From positions 558,001-622,000 of the forward strand of contig CBDDLA010000001.1 in assembly GCA_965230485.1 (NCBI GenBank): a DNA stretch of 64,000 bases, read 5' to 3'. The DNA is from Putridiphycobacter sp965230485 (lineage in GTDB: Bacteria; Bacteroidota; Bacteroidia; Flavobacteriales_D; Crocinitomicaceae). Of the stretch, positions 7,784 to 17,388 are shown piece by piece. The notes beneath the pieces were generated by a model. It did no database searches. It was not told where the DNA came from and worked only from the letters and a program-made list of their open reading frames with translations. Both the position numbers and the translations under genes were made by a program. The stretch's first letter is position 1; each line of letters starts with the position of its first letter.

Positions 7784-10700
7784 ATGAATACGAGGCTTTA
7801 TGCAAAATTTTCTTTTCTAGAAGGAGGATTTAAAGCATTATTTATTCTCTCATCTTTATTATTCTATTCTTCTGAAACAAATGCACAACATTCTGTCGCA
7901 AGACAGTGGAAAGATTTGATGCTTGAAAGTATTCGAAATGATTTTGCCAGACCAACAGTCCACGCTAGAAATCTATTTCATATTTCTATCGGAATGTATG
8001 ATGCCTGGGCTGCATATGACACTGATGATAAACCTTACATGTTAGGTGATTCCGTAGGCGGATTAATTTGCCCATTTACCGGAGTTCCTAATCCATCTGA
8101 TATTGATTCAGCAAGAAACGAGGCCATAAGCTTTGCAACGTATAGGTTGCTTAAACACCGTTTTCAGAACTCACCTGGTGCACCTGCAGTAATGCCGTTA
8201 TACGATACATTGATGGTTTCATTAGGGTATGATACCACTAATACAAGCACTAATTATGCAACTGGCGATCCTGCTGCCCTTGGAAACTATATTGCTCAGC
8301 ACATTATTTCGTTTGGTTTACAAGATGGTTCAAACGAGCAAAACGATTATAGTAATCAATACTATAATTCTATAAATCCAGCGCTTGCAGCAACGCTTCC
8401 AGGAAATCCTGATATTGTAGATCCTAACCGGTGGCAACCATTAAGTTTAGATGTGTTTATTGATCAATCCGGAAATCTTATTCCGTTTAATACCCCCGAT
8501 TTTTTAAGCCCTGAATGGGGAGCTGTTACTCCATTTTCTTTAAATGATTCAGTGCGGTCTGTATACACCAGAAATGGAGATAATTACGTAGTCTATCATG
8601 ATCCCAATGACCCTCCTTACCTAGATACTATCAACGCTTCATCATTAATTGAAGAATACCAATGGGGATTTTCTTTAGTTTCAGTATGGTCTTCTCATCT
8701 AGATTCATCAAGTACAGTGCTGTGGGATATTTCGCCTGCCTCAATTGGAAATGTGCAGAGTTATCCGACTACTATCCCTGATTTAAGAAATTTTTATGAC
8801 CTGACTAATGGTGGAGATCCAGGTACTGGACATTCAGTGAATCCTTCCACTGGGATGCCTTACACCCCTCAAATGGTTCCAAGAGCAGATTATGCAAGAG
8901 TGCTTGCTGAATTTTGGGCAGACGGACCAGATTCAGAAACACCTCCTGGTCATTGGTTTGAACTATTAAACTATGTGAGCGACCATCCTAGCTTTATTAA
9001 AAAATGGAAAGGGGAAGGCACTATTATTGATGATTTAGAATGGGACGTCAAAGCCTATTTTACAATGGGAGGAACTATGCACGACGCTGCCGTAACTGCC
9101 TGGGGAATAAAAGGCTGGTATGATTATGTCAGACCTGTTTCTGCCATTAGATACATGGCCGATCAAGGACAATCTTCTGATACAACATTAGCCAATTACT
9201 CGAAAGATGGTATTCCCCTTGTATCTAGTTATATTGAAATTGTGGTCGCTTCTGATACCTTACAAGGGTTTAACCCCAGCGATACTGGAAAAATTAAATT
9301 ATTGGCCTGGAGAGGCCCCGATTATATTACTGACCCTGAAACTGATGTCGCTGGTGTTGGATGGATACTTGCGGAAAATTGGTGGCCTTATCAGCGTCCA
9401 ACTTTCATTACACCTCCATTTGCAGGTTATGTCTCAGGGCATTCCACTTTTTCAAGGGCTGCTGCGGAGGTGATGACCGCTATGACAGGTGATGAATTTT
9501 TTCCAGGGGGAATGGGAGAATTCTTAGCAGTAAAAGATTCTTTTCTAGTGTTTGAAGATGGACCTAGCGTGGACATAACACTTCAGTGGGCAACTTATAG
9601 AGATGCATCTGACCAATGTAGTTTATCGAGAATCTGGGGAGGTATCCACCCCCCTGTTGATGACATTCCAGGTCGTTTAATTGGTGAGAAAATTGGTGTT
9701 AGGGCTTTTAATTTTGCCGATTCATATATGAACGCCAAACAACCTGTTGTTGTTTCACTTTCAGCAAGTGTAGATAGTATTAGCCTTAGTGATGTTGGTG
9801 TGTCTACCTTTACCCTAACCTCTGTGTATAACAAACCAATGGATACATTGATATCCCCTACACTAACGTTTCCAAATGAAGATCCTCTAAACACCATAAC
9901 ATTAAACGTGTCTACCAGTGGCTGGTTGACTAATACAATATACGAGTCAGTCTATAACGTAAGCAACGCTTCAGAATTATTAACAAATATAGATGTTGAA
10001 ATTAATGGCGCTTTTGATAGTACGGGTAATCCTCAAATATTATTTCAAGAGGTTGATTTATTTAATATTGATACAAAATTTCCAAGTATCATAGAATTAT
10101 CCGCTAATATGGATACTATTAGTTTGAGTGATGTTGGTATTTCTACGTTCAGTCTGACTGCAGTGTTTGATGAAATAATGGACATTTTTGAAGTACCCTC
10201 ATTCACATTCCCTATTGAAAATCCCCTCAATACAATCATGTTAAACATGTCAGCAAGTGGTTGGATAAATGACTCTACTTTTGAAGCAAGTTATGATGTG
10301 AATAATTCATCTGAAGTACAAACAAACATAGATGTTTTGGTAAATGGTGCTTCTGATCGTATTGGTAACAACCAATCAGTATTTCAGGCTGTCGACCTTT
10401 TTAATATTGACATGGTACCTCCAAGTCTTGTTGAGCTATCAGCCAGTGGAGACACCATTAGTCAAAATGATATTGGTGCTTCTACTTTCGTTTTATCTGC
10501 CAAGTTTGATGAACGAATGAACACTAACACTATACCTGTTTTTTCGTTTCCCACTGAAGACCCTGACAATACAATTACTTTAAACGCATCTTCAAGCAAC
10601 TGGATGAATGACTCTACGTTTCAATGTATTTTTGATGTCACTAATTCATCAGAAGTAATAAACCAGATTGATGTTGAGGTGAATGGTGCTTCTGACCTTG

Positions 10701-12736
10701 CTAATAATTCCCAAGTCATTTATCAAGAATTAAATCTATTTAGTATTGACACAAAATCGCCAAGTGTATTTCTATTATCTACTGATATTGATACAATTAG
10801 CATTAGTGATGTTGGAGTCTCTTCCTTTATTATTACAGCCCAATTTGATGAAAAAATGGACGTATCGAAAGCCCCGACATTTACGTTTCCGAACGAAAAT
10901 CCTCTTAATACAATAGGACTAAATGTATCTGCTAGTAACTGGCTGAATGACTCTACTTTTCTAGCCATTTATGACGTAACTAATTCGTCTGAATTAATAG
11001 AAAATATTGACATTGAAGTGAGTGATGCTTTAGATCGAATAGGCAATACTCAGCTATTATTTCAAGGGACGGACCGCTTCACTATTGACACAAAATTGCC
11101 AACTGTATTTCAATTATCAGCCAGTATAGATACTATTAGTCTTATTAATATTGGCACCTCTTCTTTCAAATTAACTGCTGTATTTGATGAAGTCATGGAT
11201 TTATCAATAATTCCTGTATTTACATTCCCTGCTGAAAATCCGCTTAATACAATTACTTTGAATGTGTCAGCTAGCAATTGGTCGAACGATTCTACCTTTA
11301 CAGCTACTTATGATGTAAATAATGCATCAGAATTCATAAAAGATATTGATGTAGAGGTAGCAGGTGCCTCAGATCGCATTGGAAATGCTCAGGTACTATT
11401 CCTGAAATCAGATCTTTTTAATATTGACACTAAACAACCTAGCATATTTAATCTATCAGCCAATATAGATACTATCAGTTTTAATGATGTTGGCATTTCT
11501 AAATTTGTATTGACAGCTGTATTTGATGAAATGATGGACACACTAAAATCTCCAAAATTTATTTTTCCAAATGAAGATCCAATCAACACCATCACATTTA
11601 ACTCATTTACTAGTAATTGGTTAAACGATTCTACCTTTCTTGCCACCTATAACGTGAACAATTCATCTGAATTAATAGAAAATATTGATGTAGATGTTAA
11701 TGAAGCCTTTGATCGTATTGGTAATGCTCAACTGTTGTTTCAAACAACGGACCTTTTTAGTATTGATACAAAAGCACCTAATGTCATTCTGTCGTCCGTA
11801 AATTTGAATACTATCACCCTGAATGATACTGGTATAGCAAATTTGTCCATTACACTCAGCTATGACGAAACAATGAAGAATACCAGTACTCCAACTCTCA
11901 CATTCCCTGTTGAAGACCCTCTGTTGAATACACTTGTGCCAAATTTAGATAGTAGTAAGTGGATAGATGAGCATACTTATTTGAGTTCGTTTGATGTTTC
12001 TAAAACACCGGAAACACTGACGAATATTGACGTTAAGATAGAAAATGCAGAAGACAATATTGGCAATATACAGAACATTATCACCCTTACCAACTTGTTC
12101 AATATTGATACAAAGCAACCAGAGCTATTAACCATTATACCAAGCGTTGATACTGTCAGCTATTTGGATACAGGGACCGCTAAATTTTTCATGGTATTCT
12201 ATTTTGATGAAATAATGGATACTTCAAGTACTCCATTAATTACCTTCCCGAAAGAAAACCCGCTAACCAACACACTAGTTTTAAATACTCCATCAAGTCT
12301 TTGGACGAGTCAAACTTCTTATATCGCAGTATATGATGTGTCATCAGATTTAGATACACTGAATGAAATTGATGTTACCATAGCATCTGTTTCCGACACT
12401 GCTGGTAATAACATTTTAACTAACCAGCTTATTCGTGTATTTTATATTAATAAAGAGGAACTACCTATACCAATTCCAATTGGTAATTCCGAGTTTTTTG
12501 GAATCACAGTTTACCCAAATCCAATTTTAGCAAATGGCGATTTCTCTGTGGCATTCTCCGAAAATATTGAAACATTAACGGCTACTATTGCAGATTTTGC
12601 AGGAAAAGTAATTCAATCAAACACTTATGAAGATGTGCAAATGTTAGACTTAAGCTTACAAGCATCTGCGGGTGTCTATTTACTGATTCTTAAGTCAGAA
12701 GATAAAGAGGCAGTGATTAGGGTAGTAAAAAAATAA
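7784..12736 (+). CDS. Secreted vanadium-dependent haloperoxidase/PAP2-superfamily protein with eight Ig-like repeats and T9SS domain
   Basis: A 1650-residue protein. After the signal peptide, residues about 40-650 form a vanadium-haloperoxidase/type 2 phosphatidic-acid phosphatase domain. The full catalytic pattern is present: K443 and R450 in KGWYDYVRP (KX6RP), S551-G552-H553 (SGH, preceded by V rather than the usual P), and S615/R616, H622 and D626 in SRIWGGIHPPVDD (SRX5HX3D). Residues about 650-1555 are eight tandem Ig-like repeats of about 112 residues, each with an LSA..DTISLSDVG-like start, FTFP.E.PLNTI and IDV..NGA core and an F.IDTK end. The last 75 residues are a type A T9SS sorting domain. 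It is likely cell-surface or released. Halide oxidation or phosphatase activity cannot be told apart by sequence alone. Confidence 0.88.
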   Translation: MNTRLYAKFSFLEGGFKALFILSSLLFYSSETNAQHSVARQWKDLMLESIRNDFARPTVHARNLFHISIGMYDAWAAYDTDDKPYMLGDSVGGLICPFTGVPNPSDIDSARNEAISFATYRLLKHRFQNSPGAPAVMPLYDTLMVSLGYDTTNTSTNYATGDPAALGNYIAQHIISFGLQDGSNEQNDYSNQYYNSINPALAATLPGNPDIVDPNRWQPLSLDVFIDQSGNLIPFNTPDFLSPEWGAVTPFSLNDSVRSVYTRNGDNYVVYHDPNDPPYLDTINASSLIEEYQWGFSLVSVWSSHLDSSSTVLWDISPASIGNVQSYPTTIPDLRNFYDLTNGGDPGTGHSVNPSTGMPYTPQMVPRADYARVLAEFWADGPDSETPPGHWFELLNYVSDHPSFIKKWKGEGTIIDDLEWDVKAYFTMGGTMHDAAVTAWGIKGWYDYVRPVSAIRYMADQGQSSDTTLANYSKDGIPLVSSYIEIVVASDTLQGFNPSDTGKIKLLAWRGPDYITDPETDVAGVGWILAENWWPYQRPTFITPPFAGYVSGHSTFSRAAAEVMTAMTGDEFFPGGMGEFLAVKDSFLVFEDGPSVDITLQWATYRDASDQCSLSRIWGGIHPPVDDIPGRLIGEKIGVRAFNFADSYMNAKQPVVVSLSASVDSISLSDVGVSTFTLTSVYNKPMDTLISPTLTFPNEDPLNTITLNVSTSGWLTNTIYESVYNVSNASELLTNIDVEINGAFDSTGNPQILFQEVDLFNIDTKFPSIIELSANMDTISLSDVGISTFSLTAVFDEIMDIFEVPSFTFPIENPLNTIMLNMSASGWINDSTFEASYDVNNSSEVQTNIDVLVNGASDRIGNNQSVFQAVDLFNIDMVPPSLVELSASGDTISQNDIGASTFVLSAKFDERMNTNTIPVFSFPTEDPDNTITLNASSSNWMNDSTFQCIFDVTNSSEVINQIDVEVNGASDLANNSQVIYQELNLFSIDTKSPSVFLLSTDIDTISISDVGVSSFIITAQFDEKMDVSKAPTFTFPNENPLNTIGLNVSASNWLNDSTFLAIYDVTNSSELIENIDIEVSDALDRIGNTQLLFQGTDRFTIDTKLPTVFQLSASIDTISLINIGTSSFKLTAVFDEVMDLSIIPVFTFPAENPLNTITLNVSASNWSNDSTFTATYDVNNASEFIKDIDVEVAGASDRIGNAQVLFLKSDLFNIDTKQPSIFNLSANIDTISFNDVGISKFVLTAVFDEMMDTLKSPKFIFPNEDPINTITFNSFTSNWLNDSTFLATYNVNNSSELIENIDVDVNEAFDRIGNAQLLFQTTDLFSIDTKAPNVILSSVNLNTITLNDTGIANLSITLSYDETMKNTSTPTLTFPVEDPLLNTLVPNLDSSKWIDEHTYLSSFDVSKTPETLTNIDVKIENAEDNIGNIQNIITLTNLFNIDTKQPELLTIIPSVDTVSYLDTGTAKFFMVFYFDEIMDTSSTPLITFPKENPLTNTLVLNTPSSLWTSQTSYIAVYDVSSDLDTLNEIDVTIASVSDTAGNNILTNQLIRVFYINKEELPIPIPIGNSEFFGITVYPNPILANGDFSVAFSENIETLTATIADFAGKVIQSNTYEDVQMLDLSLQASAGVYLLILKSEDKEAVIRVVKK
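9730..12450 (+). repeat. Eight in-frame tandem repeats coding Ig-like domains
   Basis: Repeat units of about 336-339 bases begin near 9733, 10072, 10411, 10750, 11087, 11426, 11764 and 12105. Units 1-6 are close to each other in protein sequence; units 7 and 8 are more diverged. The array probably grew by unequal recombination. Confidence 0.85.
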
Positions 12737-12848
12737 ATTGGAGTATAATAATAAGGTAGGACTCCATTCATATGCAAACTATTTTTTGATTTTTAGGCAA
12801 CCATTTGTGCAGTAAAGTAGTCTATTAATAAATGGTTTACGCGTCAAA

Positions 12849-13541
12849 ATGAACATTAAGCTTATACCCATAGTATTCATTTCATTATTAGTGTCGACTG
12901 TTTCATTAGCTCAAAATTTTTCAGTGCCTCAGGCTGATACAGTATTCTATGGGCAAATTAATAATGGTGATTTTGCATCTAAATTTATTATTAACAATGA
13001 TAGTACTGATTCATTTCCTATGTCATGGATAGTAGAATCTGACGATATTGCCGCTGGCTGGGAATATTCAATATGTGACCCAGCTACCTGCCATTCCATT
13101 GGGGTAAGTTCAGCTTCTTTTGATCTTCCAATATCACCTGTTAACCGAATGATGAATATTCATTATTTCCCCCACTCTAACTATGGACAAAGTACGGTAA
13201 CCGTAAAATTGTGGCAAGATCAATACCCGAATGAATTTACCTTGCTCAAATGGACTGGCATTATAAGCACCTTGGGACTAGAGGAACAAAATAATTATAG
13301 TATATATGCTATCTCTACCCCTGGAACAAACTCGATAGAATTTGTTTACGAACTTCCAAATAATGAATCCCTATATCATCTGGACCTTCATGACATGAAT
13401 GGAAAACTAATTGCTACTACACCTGTAAATAATGTAAGCAGTCAAACTAGCATTGGAGAAAATTTAAGCTCAGGTATTTATATATACAAGCTGAGGTCTA
13501 ATAATAGTACTATATTGACAGACAAGGTATTATTACCATAA
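12849..13541 (+). CDS. Secreted protein with T9SS-type C-terminal domain
   Basis: A 230-residue protein with a clear signal peptide (IPIVFISLLVSTVSLAQ). Residues about 22-145 form a beta-rich domain with two cysteines close together (SICDPATCHS) and a terminal strand FTLLKWTGII. Residues 150-230 have the pattern of a type A T9SS sorting domain: SIYAISTPGTNSIEFVYEL, DMNGKLIATTPV, LSSGIYIYKL and the terminal ILTDKVLLP. The first domain resembles the small extracellular beta domains of Bacteroidota cargos, but I cannot name it. It follows the haloperoxidase-like gene by 112 bases on the same strand and may be its companion. Confidence 0.75.
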   Translation: MNIKLIPIVFISLLVSTVSLAQNFSVPQADTVFYGQINNGDFASKFIINNDSTDSFPMSWIVESDDIAAGWEYSICDPATCHSIGVSSASFDLPISPVNRMMNIHYFPHSNYGQSTVTVKLWQDQYPNEFTLLKWTGIISTLGLEEQNNYSIYAISTPGTNSIEFVYELPNNESLYHLDLHDMNGKLIATTPVNNVSSQTSIGENLSSGIYIYKLRSNNSTILTDKVLLP

Positions 13542-14004
13542 TCAGCATCTAATTGGTTTTTTTGTAATTGATTGAATCGGAATTTACTGACTAAATAACG
13601 CTCTAAAACTGCATTTGGGCATATTAGATAATTAACAATACGCATTGCTTGTTTTTATCTTATTTATCTCAATAAAAATTGACCTGATGTTAACAAATAT
13701 CAGTATCCGATTTAACAATTTTGAGCCCAATGTTATTTTTTACTAGAATCAAGTTCTTTACGAATTTTGTGTTTTAAATTCTGGAAATTGTGTTCAAATC
13801 AATGAGGCTATTTTCTGAAATTTGCTCTATTAACTATTCTATAAGTTATTCGAATGAGAAATCCTTCGAATGGTTTCCATCTTGTTGGCAACAATTTGAG
13901 ATTAAAATTGCGTATCTTGATGGTTTAGTATATGATGGTATTCTGTTTTATAGAGAATGGAGCAAAAGCGATATGAAATAATGAACTGGTTTTAAAAGCA
14001 GTGT
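13542..14004. other. Intergenic region before the AraC gene
   Basis: 463 bases with no convincing gene. A 63-codon open frame beginning inside the tandem boxes at 13766-13799 has no family resemblance. The stretch probably holds only the promoter and operator of the AraC-family regulator at 14005. Confidence 0.6.
13766..13799 (+). promoter_or_regulatory. Candidate tandem operator upstream of the AraC-family gene
   Basis: The box ATTGTGTTCAAAT occurs at 13787-13799, with a degenerate copy (9 of 13 bases) starting 21 bp earlier at 13766. The same box is found twice, with the same 21-bp pitch, before the dehydrogenase gene at 15128. Direct half-sites about 21 bp apart are typical of AraC-family regulators. 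Autoregulation is inferred. Confidence 0.5.
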
Positions 14005-14925
14005 ATGAAAGAAGATATTTTTAGGGTAAAATCAGTTAGCCAATTTTTTGAACTCTTAGGCCTAGAACGACCAAATCATCCATTAATTGGGATATTTGAT
14101 GTCAAGCATCTTAATTCTGGTGAATTATATGAACAATATAAGGACTATACTATGACCTCAGATTTGTATTGTGTGATTTTAAAAGATGGCACTTGTGGAA
14201 TAAAATATGGTCGCAACCGTTATGACTTTAATGAAGGTGTTTTACAATTTATGGCCCCTGATCAAATTGTAAGATCTGATAATACACACACGCCTAGTAA
14301 TTATGGCTTTTTTCTAGTGTTTCATCCAGATTTGTTTAGGGCGTTTAACTTGAACAAAAAAATAAAAGACTATCAATTTTTTAGATATGGAGAGCAAGAA
14401 GCGCTGCATCTCTCTAAAAAGGAAGAAAGTCAGCTTCTTGAGATAGTAGGAAATTTGGAAGAAGAATTGGATACCAATATTGACAAACACAGTCAGGAAA
14501 TCTTGGTGACCAATCTTGAACTCATTCTTAATTATTCTAAACGGTTTTATAATCGACAATTCATTACACGAACCGACCTTAATTCAGAAGTTGTAACGAA
14601 GGTTAAATCTGTTATTATGGATTACTATGATCAAAAAAAACAGACTGAAATCGGAACTCCTTCACCTGACCTAATCGCAGAATCTTTGAATTACTCTTCT
14701 ACATATCTTAGTGATTTGATCAAAAAACAAACAGGAAAAAGCATTAAAGAGCATATTGATTGGCATATTATTGACCTGGCAAAACATGATTTGGTTAATA
14801 CAGGCAAAACCATTAACGAAATAGCTTATGATCTTGGATTCAATTACCCTCATTATTTTAGTCGACTTTTTAGAAAAAAAACCGGGAAATCGCCGGTAGA
14901 ATTTAGGTCGCATAAATTGAACTAG
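14005..14925 (+). CDS. AraC-family transcriptional regulator
   Basis: A 306-residue cytoplasmic regulator. The C-terminal 110 residues hold the two AraC helix-turn-helix motifs: PDLIAESLNYSSTYLSDLIK followed by TINEIAYDLGFNYPHYFSRL and FRKKTGKSPVEF. The N-terminal 180 residues resemble the cupin-like sensor part of these proteins (KDGTCGIKYGRNRYDFNEGVLQFM). It lies 202 bases before a short-chain dehydrogenase on the same strand, and both genes carry the same direct-repeat box upstream. This arrangement suggests that the regulator controls itself and the dehydrogenase. This AraC plus SDR pairing is frequent in Bacteroidota. The inducer is unknown. Confidence 0.92.
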   Translation: MKEDIFRVKSVSQFFELLGLERPNHPLIGIFDVKHLNSGELYEQYKDYTMTSDLYCVILKDGTCGIKYGRNRYDFNEGVLQFMAPDQIVRSDNTHTPSNYGFFLVFHPDLFRAFNLNKKIKDYQFFRYGEQEALHLSKKEESQLLEIVGNLEEELDTNIDKHSQEILVTNLELILNYSKRFYNRQFITRTDLNSEVVTKVKSVIMDYYDQKKQTEIGTPSPDLIAESLNYSSTYLSDLIKKQTGKSIKEHIDWHIIDLAKHDLVNTGKTINEIAYDLGFNYPHYFSRLFRKKTGKSPVEFRSHKLN

Positions 14926-15034
14926 TTCATGAAATAGGGCTTTAATAGCTCAGCTCCTCAAAATTGACATCAAGAAATTAAAGCATTTGTCATAGAAATC
15001 GCTAGAATGGTATATTATTTTCAATAAACCAAAA

Positions 15035-15068
15035 ATTGTGTTCAAATTCCCTGTTATTGTGTTCAAAT
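15035..15068 (+). promoter_or_regulatory. Candidate tandem operator upstream of the SDR gene
   Basis: Two perfect copies of ATTGTGTTCAAAT lie at 15035-15047 and 15056-15068, 21 bp from start to start, on one face of the helix. The second ends 59 bases before the ATG at 15128, just upstream of a weak promoter-like TAATTTG at 15078-15084. Binding by the product of the neighbouring AraC gene is inferred. Confidence 0.6.
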
Positions 15069-15127
15069 GCTAAGCTTAATTTGTGTCTCTTTGATGTAAG
15101 AAATAAATTAATCAAAAACCAGATATT

Positions 15128-16090
15128 ATGGCAAGACAAAAATTAGCAATAGATCAGGCAACAGCATCAAAAGATTTAAGTGGTAAAGTATATATCGTTA
15201 CAGGTGCAAATTCAGGCGTAGGACTTGAAACTACCAGACAACTGGTAAAACAAGGTGGACATGTTGTGATGTCATGTCGTAGAGTAGATTCAGGAGAAGA
15301 GCAAGCGAAAAGCTTTAAAGGACTTAAAGGTAGTTATGAAGTCATAAAGTGTGATTTAGCAGACCTTGATTCGATTCGGGAATTTGTAAATATATTTCTA
15401 TCTAGGCATAAGAGATTAGATGGTCTTGATTGTAATGCTGGGATGGTGAATATGAAAAATGAGCCTATTTATACAAAACATGGCTTTGAAATCACCATGG
15501 CAGCTAGTTATTTTGGCCATTTTCTTCTAACGGAGTTATTACTTGATATATTAAAGAATACACCAGAATCAAGATATATCATCTTATCTTCTGTGGTTCA
15601 TGCAGGTAGTCCAAAAAAGCGTCATCAAATTCATTTTGAAGACCTGCACTGGAAAAAAAGAAAATGGAACGCAATTGATTCATACGGAGAAGCTAAATTA
15701 GCTGTGGTACTTTATGCAAAAGAGTTAGCTGAACGTCTTGAAGGAACAGGAGTTACAACAGCATCAGTTCACCCAGGATGGGCTCGTTCTAACTTTGGAA
15801 GTGGCGGTAATTTCTTGATGAGATCTTTAATGTTCATTGTGCGACCATTAACCCGAGGAGTGTCTGATAGTAATGAAGAATCTGCCCAAACCTCACTTCA
15901 TTGTTTAATATCTGATAATGCGCGAAATCATTCTGGTGCCTATTTTAGCCAACATAGCGTTTTGTATAGAGATAAGGAATGTAAAGCTGGAGGATGGCCT
16001 ATGAAATCGCCGAATCCACATGCACATGAAATGGATGTTGCCAAAAAACTGGTAGGGATAACTTATGAAATGGTGGGCTTAGAAAAATAA
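15128..16090 (+). CDS. Short-chain dehydrogenase/reductase (retinol-dehydrogenase/protochlorophyllide-reductase-like)
   Basis: A 320-residue NAD(P)-dependent oxidoreductase. The Rossmann motif TGANSGVG lies near residues 25-32, a CNAGM motif near 101, the catalytic serine in LSSVVHAG near 151, and the catalytic YGEAK near 181. A basic CRR segment after the second strand favours NADPH. The extended length and general pattern match the light-dependent protochlorophyllide reductase/retinol dehydrogenase-like branch rather than FabG. The substrate is unknown. The paired boxes upstream and the adjacent AraC gene suggest inducible expression. An intrinsic terminator lies about 100 bases downstream. 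Confidence 0.9.
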   Translation: MARQKLAIDQATASKDLSGKVYIVTGANSGVGLETTRQLVKQGGHVVMSCRRVDSGEEQAKSFKGLKGSYEVIKCDLADLDSIREFVNIFLSRHKRLDGLDCNAGMVNMKNEPIYTKHGFEITMAASYFGHFLLTELLLDILKNTPESRYIILSSVVHAGSPKKRHQIHFEDLHWKKRKWNAIDSYGEAKLAVVLYAKELAERLEGTGVTTASVHPGWARSNFGSGGNFLMRSLMFIVRPLTRGVSDSNEESAQTSLHCLISDNARNHSGAYFSQHSVLYRDKECKAGGWPMKSPNPHAHEMDVAKKLVGITYEMVGLEK

Positions 16091-16190
16091 AGAGCTACGA
16101 TAACCAAATCATAATATTACTGTTTAAGGGTATAATCAATATTGTCAAGTTTTTAACTATAAAGTCATAAACGGGAAACATACTTTAATA

Positions 16191-16222
16191 AAAAAACCAC
16201 TAACAAATGTTAGTGGTTTTTT
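16191..16222. terminator. Bidirectional intrinsic terminator between convergent genes
   Basis: A 15-bp perfect stem with an AA turn (AAAAAACCACTAACA and its complement) has A- and T-tracts on both sides. It can end both the SDR transcript and the reverse-strand hydrolase transcript. Confidence 0.85.
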
Positions 16223-16266
16223 GTGGTGAGAGGGAAATCATTAACATTTATTCGATAATTTAACTT

Positions 16267-17277
16267 CTAATCTCTCTTCAAAATCTTGGATATTCTTGTA
16301 TACAACCTTTCTTGTTTGTACCAACGATTCCCTCCACTCCTACTTACAAACAAGACCGCGGACGCATTCACACGTTCTTCATATCTTGCTATACTCTGGT
16401 AACCAGGAAGCAATCCTGTGTGCTCAAGTTCATATAATGAAGTATAGATTTTTTGTTCCGTATCATTGAGTAATGCCCCTTCATTCAACGCAGAAAGAAA
16501 AATAGCAACATCTTCAGCTGTGGCAATCATAGACCCTCCTGGGGCAAAATGACTTATCCCCTTCAAATCGACATCATAATCCTCATAGCAACCGCTCATC
16601 ACATCATTGATATCGACTTCATCTAATAAACTATAGGTATGATGTAATCCATTTGGAAGTAAAATCTCTTCATAAATGTAGTCGCGGTGATTGTATCCCA
16701 ACTCATTATCTAGTATCATCCCGATCAATAAATAGTTGGTGTTTGAATATTTGTATCGCTTATCTGGTTTGAATTCCGCCGATTCATCAACTGACATTTC
16801 TAACGTTTGATGGTAATCCTGATAAGGATTATCCCAAGGGTAATCAGGATCGTCAACAAAATCTGGTATCCCGCTTCGGTGTTGAATCAGCATTCTTAAT
16901 GTAATCTGATCTGAATATTCAATTCTATCTGCTACATCTGGCAAATAAGCTGCTAATACTTTATCCTGATCCAATTTGCCATTGTGAATCAATTTTGCAC
17001 ATGCCACAGCGATATACAATTTGCTGATACTCGCAATTTTGAAAAGGTCATTTGAACTGGCTTTAATCAAATTGTTCTTGTCTTTATATCCCGCCGAATA
17101 TGTTTCTATTTTATCTCCCCAATTTACACAAAGTATAGCGCCGTCAAAGTCTTTTTCCACAGCTTTATTTAGCTCATCCTGAATAGAAATTTCAGGTGCT
17201 ACATTGTCTTTTTTGCAGCTCAATATCAAAAGAGATAATGTAAACATGATTAGCAGTTTTCCCATTTGTTTCATCAT
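16267..17277 (-). CDS. Serine hydrolase lipoprotein, beta-lactamase/D-Ala-D-Ala carboxypeptidase fold
   Basis: A class C beta-lactamase-related serine hydrolase of 336 residues from the start chosen here. The catalytic SXXK lies in FKIASISKLYIA, the second motif YXN in KYSNTNY, and an HTG-type third motif in ELEHTGLLPG. The frame is open for 23 further codons upstream, but the ATG at 17277 begins MMKQMGKLLIMFTLSLLILS-CKK, a textbook lipoprotein signal with lipobox LILSC, so the shorter form is preferred. It is likely anchored in the envelope. It could be a peptidase or esterase; true beta-lactamase activity is not implied. It is the last gene of a reverse-strand run. Confidence 0.85.
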   Translation of the reverse strand: MMKQMGKLLIMFTLSLLILSCKKDNVAPEISIQDELNKAVEKDFDGAILCVNWGDKIETYSAGYKDKNNLIKASSNDLFKIASISKLYIAVACAKLIHNGKLDQDKVLAAYLPDVADRIEYSDQITLRMLIQHRSGIPDFVDDPDYPWDNPYQDYHQTLEMSVDESAEFKPDKRYKYSNTNYLLIGMILDNELGYNHRDYIYEEILLPNGLHHTYSLLDEVDINDVMSGCYEDYDVDLKGISHFAPGGSMIATAEDVAIFLSALNEGALLNDTEQKIYTSLYELEHTGLLPGYQSIARYEERVNASAVLFVSRSGGNRWYKQERLYTRISKILKRD

Positions 17278-17388
17278 TTTAAAATTAAAGCAATTTACCA
17301 AATAACAGGCCAAAAATTCAATGGCCCTATTTGAGCTTCTATTCAAGTTTTTTTATTGTTTTTCATTCTTTTTAGGTTTAACGTGTAA

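Noticed and set aside
9730..12450. Regular repeats considered as a possible CRISPR array
   Set aside because: Units are about 337 bp, in frame, and code for Ig-like domains.
13790..13981. 63-codon open frame before the AraC gene
   Set aside because: It begins inside the tandem operator boxes, has no family resemblance and no promoter of its own.
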